From an uncultured Clostridia bacterium (GTDB lineage: Bacteria; Bacillota; Clostridia; Oscillospirales; Ruminococcaceae), in the NCBI GenBank assembly GCA_945833805.1, contig CAMAGG010000006.1:1-32197 (forward strand): 32,197 nt of DNA, in the 5' to 3' direction. The translations under genes and the position numbers were made by a program. How positions within the stretch are numbered: position 1 is the stretch's first letter; each line of letters opens with the position of its first letter. The notes beneath the pieces were generated by a model, which was not told the origin of the DNA, did not search any database, and saw only the letters and a program-made list of their open reading frames with translations. Below are positions 27,754 to 32,197 of this stretch, in pieces.

Positions 27754-27782
27754 GAGAAATGTCCATCTGACGGACTTTTCTC
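27754..27782. repeat. Structural variant of hairpin repeat with altered loop
   Basis: GAGAAATGTCC-ATCTGAC-GGACTTTTCTC, 10 of 11 bp paired; overlaps the upstream TGA stop. Confidence 0.75.
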
Positions 27783-29061
27783 AATCGTGTTCAGGTTCTT
27801 CTTCGTTTTCTTCTTCAAGAATGTCGTTCAGAGCGTCCCTTGCCCATGAGGGAATATGTTCCTCTTTCATAGCACCGAGGAAATCATTGCTGTGGATAGC
27901 GGCTTCCTCTCGGTCATATAAAAATACGCCGATAATCTGCCTGCCTTCCTTTTTAGGGTCGCAGCCTGTACCTAACTGTGCTAGGAAAAGCTGATTTTCA
28001 GGGATACGCTTATCCGGCACTAAATATTCGGGACGAATAATCATTACCCGTCCCGTATAGTCTGAAATGTTCGCAGTGTCAACATTGTTCTCACCATACA
28101 TTCCGCAGAAAGTGAGTTTGTCAATGTCGCCCTCGCGTTCGCTTATGTATGCCTCAAATTCTTCATCATTGCCGTATCCGAAATCATTGCGGAATTTTTC
28201 TGCCATTTCGGAAATTATGCTTTCCATTCCGGATAGGGTCGGGTTATATCCCTTTGCGCGTAATTTTTCCATGAAGTGTCCTTCAACATTCATTTGCTCA
28301 ACCATATCCCACACGCTGTCGCGTTCATCTTCGTTAAGCTCAAATTGCATTTCTTGCCCGTTGACGGTTCGGATAATTGAGCCTGCTTTCGGTGTGAGTT
28401 CTTCCTGTCTGATATGTTCATTCACATTAGATAATGCGCGGGAAAACAGGTCGTGATACGCAGCAAAACAATTATTGTTTGAGTCACCGGTGGTAAAGTA
28501 GTGTCCCCACACCGGTGAAAGACCCCCGTTGTGATTGCTGTTATACCATGTTACATAGTGGCTCGGCATATTCTTGCTCTGTCCGAGAAGAAATTCGGCG
28601 GTCGGGGTTTTAACTGTCTGAATTATGCGGTATCCTTCGACTTCCTGCTGTTTTTCTTTGTTTCTATCGTGGTAAGTAAACCTCACCTCCTCCGCTACGC
28701 TGTCGAGAAGAACAGAGTGAGCTGCCCCCAGCGTACTGTTGGCGACTTTTCTGATTGCCTCGGCGTTGGGATAATCGGCGATAAATTTGCTTGCCCACTC
28801 CTTGTTGGCTTTGTCGATACGACCGTCCCATTCAAGGCTGTTGATTCGCAGAGCAAGCATAAGCATTGCACGTTCAAAGCCGTATTTCTCGGTGACTTCC
28901 GCGGTGATTTTCTTCACATCAAGATAGTTGTTACGAAAGTTTTCGTTGATAGAACGGCGAATAAAAAAACCGCATTCCTCGTTCAAATTCATGCTTTCGC
29001 GGTACTGTTCAATTTCGCCGTTCTCTTTGGCATATTTGAGACTGTTCTTGTAAATATCCAT
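27781..29061 (-). CDS. DUF3849-like ICE protein with acidic tail (EEENEEEPEHD)
   Basis: MDIYKNSLKYAKENGEIEQYRESMNLNEECGFFI...EKYGFERAMLMLALRINSLEWDGRIDKANKEWA; C-terminal LVPDKRIPENQLFLAQLGTGCDPKKEGRQIIGVFL. Confidence 0.7.
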   Translation of the reverse strand: MDIYKNSLKYAKENGEIEQYRESMNLNEECGFFIRRSINENFRNNYLDVKKITAEVTEKYGFERAMLMLALRINSLEWDGRIDKANKEWASKFIADYPNAEAIRKVANSTLGAAHSVLLDSVAEEVRFTYHDRNKEKQQEVEGYRIIQTVKTPTAEFLLGQSKNMPSHYVTWYNSNHNGGLSPVWGHYFTTGDSNNNCFAAYHDLFSRALSNVNEHIRQEELTPKAGSIIRTVNGQEMQFELNEDERDSVWDMVEQMNVEGHFMEKLRAKGYNPTLSGMESIISEMAEKFRNDFGYGNDEEFEAYISEREGDIDKLTFCGMYGENNVDTANISDYTGRVMIIRPEYLVPDKRIPENQLFLAQLGTGCDPKKEGRQIIGVFLYDREEAAIHSNDFLGAMKEEHIPSWARDALNDILEEENEEEPEHD

Positions 29062-29079
29062 AGTAAGTGTTCCTTTCAC

Positions 29080-29106
29080 AGAAATGGGTAGCAGGTGGAC
29101 ATTTCT
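29080..29106. repeat. Class 1 hairpin repeat, inverted orientation
   Basis: AGAAATG GGTAGCAGGTGGA CATTTCT. Confidence 0.88.
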
Positions 29107-29109
29107 CAA

Positions 29110-29646
29110 TCAGAGTTCCGGTTCTTCCTCGTTGCAAACAGGGTCGTGTGTAGCAAAATATTCGTTGATTGCCTTTTGTATATCCCATTCGCTTGGCGCG
29201 GTATTATCAACGCTGTTGTTCAGATATATATCTGTGATACCGGAAATAATCTCGTCATTATACTCGTCGCTGTCTAGCTCATTTTCTTCAATATAGTTTC
29301 TTATATCCTCCATAACGCCTATTCTCTGCTGTTTCATAAAAGCGTCAAGGAGTTCGCTTTGGGATAGCCTTATCTCATAGGTCTTGTCACCTATGGTGCG
29401 CTTTACAGCAAAATCTGTTTCGTGGTTCGGAGCATGACAGATGATTACACGCGCTTTCTCGGCGGCTGCGATCATCTCAGCAAGCTCCGCAACATTCACG
29501 CTGGCAGCAAGTTTTTGCTTGCAAAACCCTATAAGTTCGGCACTTGTGCCGACGAAAAGAGTGCCATCGGTGATTTTTTCTTTCAGTATATAACTATCAG
29601 AAAAATGAGGGTGCGGTAATACGGTTATCCTATCTGTAGTCGGCAT
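29110..29646 (-). CDS. Hypothetical ICE protein with acidic tail (NEEEPEL)
   Basis: Intact 178-aa ORF in the repeat-punctuated operon. Confidence 0.6.
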   Translation of the reverse strand: MPTTDRITVLPHPHFSDSYILKEKITDGTLFVGTSAELIGFCKQKLAASVNVAELAEMIAAAEKARVIICHAPNHETDFAVKRTIGDKTYEIRLSQSELLDAFMKQQRIGVMEDIRNYIEENELDSDEYNDEIISGITDIYLNNSVDNTAPSEWDIQKAINEYFATHDPVCNEEEPEL

Positions 29647-29661
29647 TGTGATTTCCTTTCA

Positions 29662-29711
29662 AGAAATGGTCTGGAAATGCGTTTGGCTTATTTCGCAGAT
29701 GTACATTTCTC
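29662..29711. repeat. Composite hairpin repeat (class 2, inverted)
   Basis: AGAAATG...GGAAATGCGTTTGGCTTATTTCGC...CATTTCT. Confidence 0.65.
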
Positions 29712-29716
29712 TTTTT

Positions 29717-31213
29717 TCAGAGTTCCAGTTCATCTTCTTCCTCGGTCTGCGGAGCCGGTTTGCATTCGTCCAAAAACAAAAACAACGGAGTATTCTTTGT
29801 GTCCTCAAATACTCCGTTGGTTATTTCAGAAAGTCTGTTTATGTACTCCGTGCAGGCACTTGTGTCACGCTTACGGTATGCAGAATGAATATCGTAGTTG
29901 TCCAGCAGCACAGTTAGTTCCGTTGCGGCTTTTTCAAGCACCTTTGCTGCGGCAGGCGGTACGCTGCTGTCTGCGGCGCAGCGAAACAGTGAACGCTCTG
30001 CGGCTATTCTGTTCCGTATCGGGTCGGAGCTGGTGTAGTAACCTTGAATTTCATACCTGCCGTTGTAATGCCGCCACGTTGCAAACTGCGATGAGCCGGA
30101 CGAACGTTCGCCGAGGACGATTTCCATTCCGGACGTGCTTATGGTTTGGATTGTTCTGAAATGCGAATCTATATGCACTTTCTCTCCTCCCGTTACTCGG
30201 TATAGTTTCTTGAATATGTTTGTGAGAATGGGCTTAACAATACCGTTTCCGGCAAGTTTGTACAGAAATGCGTCATTGTCTTTTACGGATTTTGCGATGT
30301 AATACTCCCTATCGGAGTAGCCCATAATTCGCCAACATTCAAGCGGCATTAAGCGTCGAACTTCAATTTTCCCTAATTTGTCAACAATAATGCCGGCTGT
30401 CCCACACCGACTAACAGACGAATTGGAATGTGCTGTTATAGTCGGAACGGTATAATCCTTTTTCAGCCGCTTGTTGTAGATGTCAACTACATTCTTCATT
30501 ACTGAAACCCTGCCGATTTGTGCATACTGAATACTGCACTCATTTTGTTTAATGATGTGCTGTATCGTCTTTATAACCGTTGGTTGTGTAATAATGTATT
30601 TTTCGGGGTAATGAGGCTCAATAAAATCGAAATACCTCGCTCCACACTTGGATATGTACGGAATGACAAAACAGCCTGTATGGTTTTGGATAGATACCAT
30701 AAAGCAGCGGATACGGTGCTGCGGCACTCCGTAGTTATAAGAGTCAATATCGACAGATGTATTCGTATATCCCTTTGCTGAAAGGAAATCGCACCACATA
30801 TCAAAATCGGCTCTGTTCCTTTTGGAATGGCATTGCGTGACATTTTCCATAATCAGAACATTTGGAAGAATATCACACTCATTGAGCAATCTTTCTACCT
30901 CCCATAAAAGGGAGCTTGCTGTTCCGCTGCCTTTAACCATTCCGTCTTTTTTCCCGATAGATGATAAAGAGGTGCAGGGATAAGAGTAGGTCATCCAATA
31001 CTGACAGCCGTCATCAAGAATTTCAAGGTCATTTCCTTTCACCTCTCGTATATCTGTTGGAACAAAATCGGTGTTGTGTATTGCGTTATACACGGCAACA
31101 GTACTAGGGTCATTCTCAATAAGGCGGTGAGCTTCAAAGGGAATGCCGCTGTCACGCATTGCCATAGCTTGTGTACCAATACCGCCAAATAGCTCAATCA
31201 GCTTAATCATCAT
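29717..31213 (-). CDS. DNA (cytosine-5)-methyltransferase, orphan, acidic tail (EEEDELEL)
   Basis: IKLIELFGGIGTQAMAM, YPCTSLSSIGKKDGM, IMENVTQ, VPQHRIRCFMVSI, LAGNGIV. Confidence 0.92.
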   Translation of the reverse strand: MMIKLIELFGGIGTQAMAMRDSGIPFEAHRLIENDPSTVAVYNAIHNTDFVPTDIREVKGNDLEILDDGCQYWMTYSYPCTSLSSIGKKDGMVKGSGTASSLLWEVERLLNECDILPNVLIMENVTQCHSKRNRADFDMWCDFLSAKGYTNTSVDIDSYNYGVPQHRIRCFMVSIQNHTGCFVIPYISKCGARYFDFIEPHYPEKYIITQPTVIKTIQHIIKQNECSIQYAQIGRVSVMKNVVDIYNKRLKKDYTVPTITAHSNSSVSRCGTAGIIVDKLGKIEVRRLMPLECWRIMGYSDREYYIAKSVKDNDAFLYKLAGNGIVKPILTNIFKKLYRVTGGEKVHIDSHFRTIQTISTSGMEIVLGERSSGSSQFATWRHYNGRYEIQGYYTSSDPIRNRIAAERSLFRCAADSSVPPAAAKVLEKAATELTVLLDNYDIHSAYRKRDTSACTEYINRLSEITNGVFEDTKNTPLFLFLDECKPAPQTEEEDELEL

Positions 31214-31237
31214 TCATACTGTTCACCTCGTTTCTCC

Positions 31238-31267
31238 ATACAATGGGTAGCAGATGGACATTGTTAT
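31238..31267. repeat. Hairpin repeat, inverted, with compensatory arm changes
   Basis: ACAATG GGTAGCAGATGGA CATTGT; abuts the TAA stop of the upstream ORF. Confidence 0.82.
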
Positions 31268-31548
31268 CTGTCCATTTCTTCTGCGCCGTTTTCCTCCGCA
31301 TCTTCGTCAAGCACCTGTTCTTCCGCCTTACCAAATTCAAGCTCGGCATTTATTGCCGATTGTTTTTCGATAAGCCTTGCGAGTTCTTCTGTGTGTTCAA
31401 ACGGCTGTTCATATAGGGTTTGAGCGTTTTTAAGCTGGGTTTCATTCTTGGCTATGGACTCGGCAAGCCGTACCGGCTCGTTTTCCAACTTTTGAAGAAG
31501 ATTATCCAGCTTTGTGATTAGCACCGATACCGCTGTTTGCATAGTCAT
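31264..31548 (-). pseudogene. C-terminal coiled-coil piece of the SNF2-type helicase, out of frame with the main ORF
   Basis: ITKLDNLLQKLENEPVRLAESIAKNETQLKNAQTLYEQPFEHTEELARLIEKQSAINAELEF resembles the usual C-terminus of this helicase family; +1 frame relative to the upstream ORF. Confidence 0.6.
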
Positions 31549-32197
31549 TGCGGTAGCTGTTCTTTCCTTTCAAGACAAGGTGCATAGTAAGAGCGTCGGC
31601 ACGTCTTATGCCAATCTCAAAACCATGATACTTACCGAAAAGCAGGAGTTCGTGTTCGGATGCCTCACTTGTTCCCATATAGGCTTGCACCTGCGCCTCA
31701 ATCATTTCAGCCGCTTTTTCTTTTTCAGTATAAGTTTTTCCGTTTATTTCAATAACAAAGCTGTCATCAACAAACGGGTGCTGCTGAAAAGTCTGAATGT
31801 CTGCCAAAGCATTGTCACGCTGTCGGGTAAGGTTCTCTATCATTGTTGGATACATTTTTGTGATGTCTGTTTCCAAGCGCTTATGTTCTGATAGATAATC
31901 GGATTGCAGCAGCATAAGACGAGCGACCTCATTATCAACGGTCAATTTTTCGGCTATCAGAGGATTGTCGGTGGTCGCGGCTTTCATCTCGGCAAAGGTG
32001 AGAGCTGTTTCATCGATGTCCTCGCAGCTACGGGATACAGGCTTTCCGGAGAGAACTTTTGACGCTATCTCCTGCTTTTTTTCAAGGAGCTGCCAGCGAT
32101 ATGTATCAAAAGTACCCTTTGTAGCGTAGTAAAAGACGTGTACCTCATCAAGTTCGTTTCCTTGACGAATACCGCGACCGTTGCGCTGCTCGATGTC
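31502..32197 (-). CDS. C-terminal part of large SNF2/SF2 helicase (polyvalent ICE protein), truncated by the window edge
   Basis: Open to the window end: DIEQRNGRGIRQGNELDEVHVFYYATKGTFDTYRWQLLEKKQEIASKVLSGKPVSRSCEDIDETALTFAEMKA (helicase motif VI). Confidence 0.85.
   Translation of the reverse strand, partial: DIEQRNGRGIRQGNELDEVHVFYYATKGTFDTYRWQLLEKKQEIASKVLSGKPVSRSCEDIDETALTFAEMKAATTDNPLIAEKLTVDNEVARLMLLQSDYLSEHKRLETDITKMYPTMIENLTRQRDNALADIQTFQQHPFVDDSFVIEINGKTYTEKEKAAEMIEAQVQAYMGTSEASEHELLLFGKYHGFEIGIRRADALTMHLVLKGKNSYRNDYANSGIGANHKAG

Noticed and set aside
29110-29140. Acidic tails explained as embedded Shine-Dalgarno (GAGGA) for the next gene
   Set aside because: Downstream genes have their own SD next to the ATG and the tails lie ~40-60 nt upstream, beyond the hairpin. 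The exception is 5760-5780, where the tail does overlap the next SD.

Overview
This window looks like the transfer core of a Gram-positive conjugative element (ICE or plasmid), probably from a gut clostridial or Ruminococcus-like host; the host is an inference from protein style only. Almost every gene is on the minus strand. Three blocks are visible. (1) ~0.1-22.2 kb is a long tra operon in which T4SS genes (VirD4, VirB2-like, TrbL/VirB6-like, PrgI-like, TrsD-like, VirB4) are interleaved and partly translationally coupled with a near-complete Tad/Flp pilus set (Flp-like pilin, TadV peptidase, CpaB, TadZ, TadA, TadB, TadC, two TadE/F-like pseudopilins). A plus-strand HigBA-type toxin-antitoxin module sits inside this block. 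(2) ~24.29-24.48 kb contains a likely MOB_P oriT: a 9-bp perfect inverted repeat followed by TATTCCTG|CCC, next to a ribbon-helix-helix MobC/TraJ-like gene. (3) ~24.4 kb to the window end is the inferred leading region: a TOPRIM primase, two orphan C5 DNA methyltransferases, LPD28/DUF3849-type proteins and the C-terminus of a giant SNF2-type helicase. From 22.3 kb onward the genes are separated by a repeated palindromic hairpin, GAGAAATG-13 nt-CATTTCTC. It sits between each stop codon and the next Shine-Dalgarno, and shows compensatory arm changes, orientation flips and one 5-copy 52-bp tandem array. Many accessory proteins also share a short acidic C-terminal tail (for example EEEPEL, EEDELEL, AEPEP), which could be a translocation signal. 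The strongest candidates for something undescribed are the T4SS-Tad hybrid, the stop-hairpin-SD repeat family and the shared acidic tails. No searches were run, so all family names are recognition calls.
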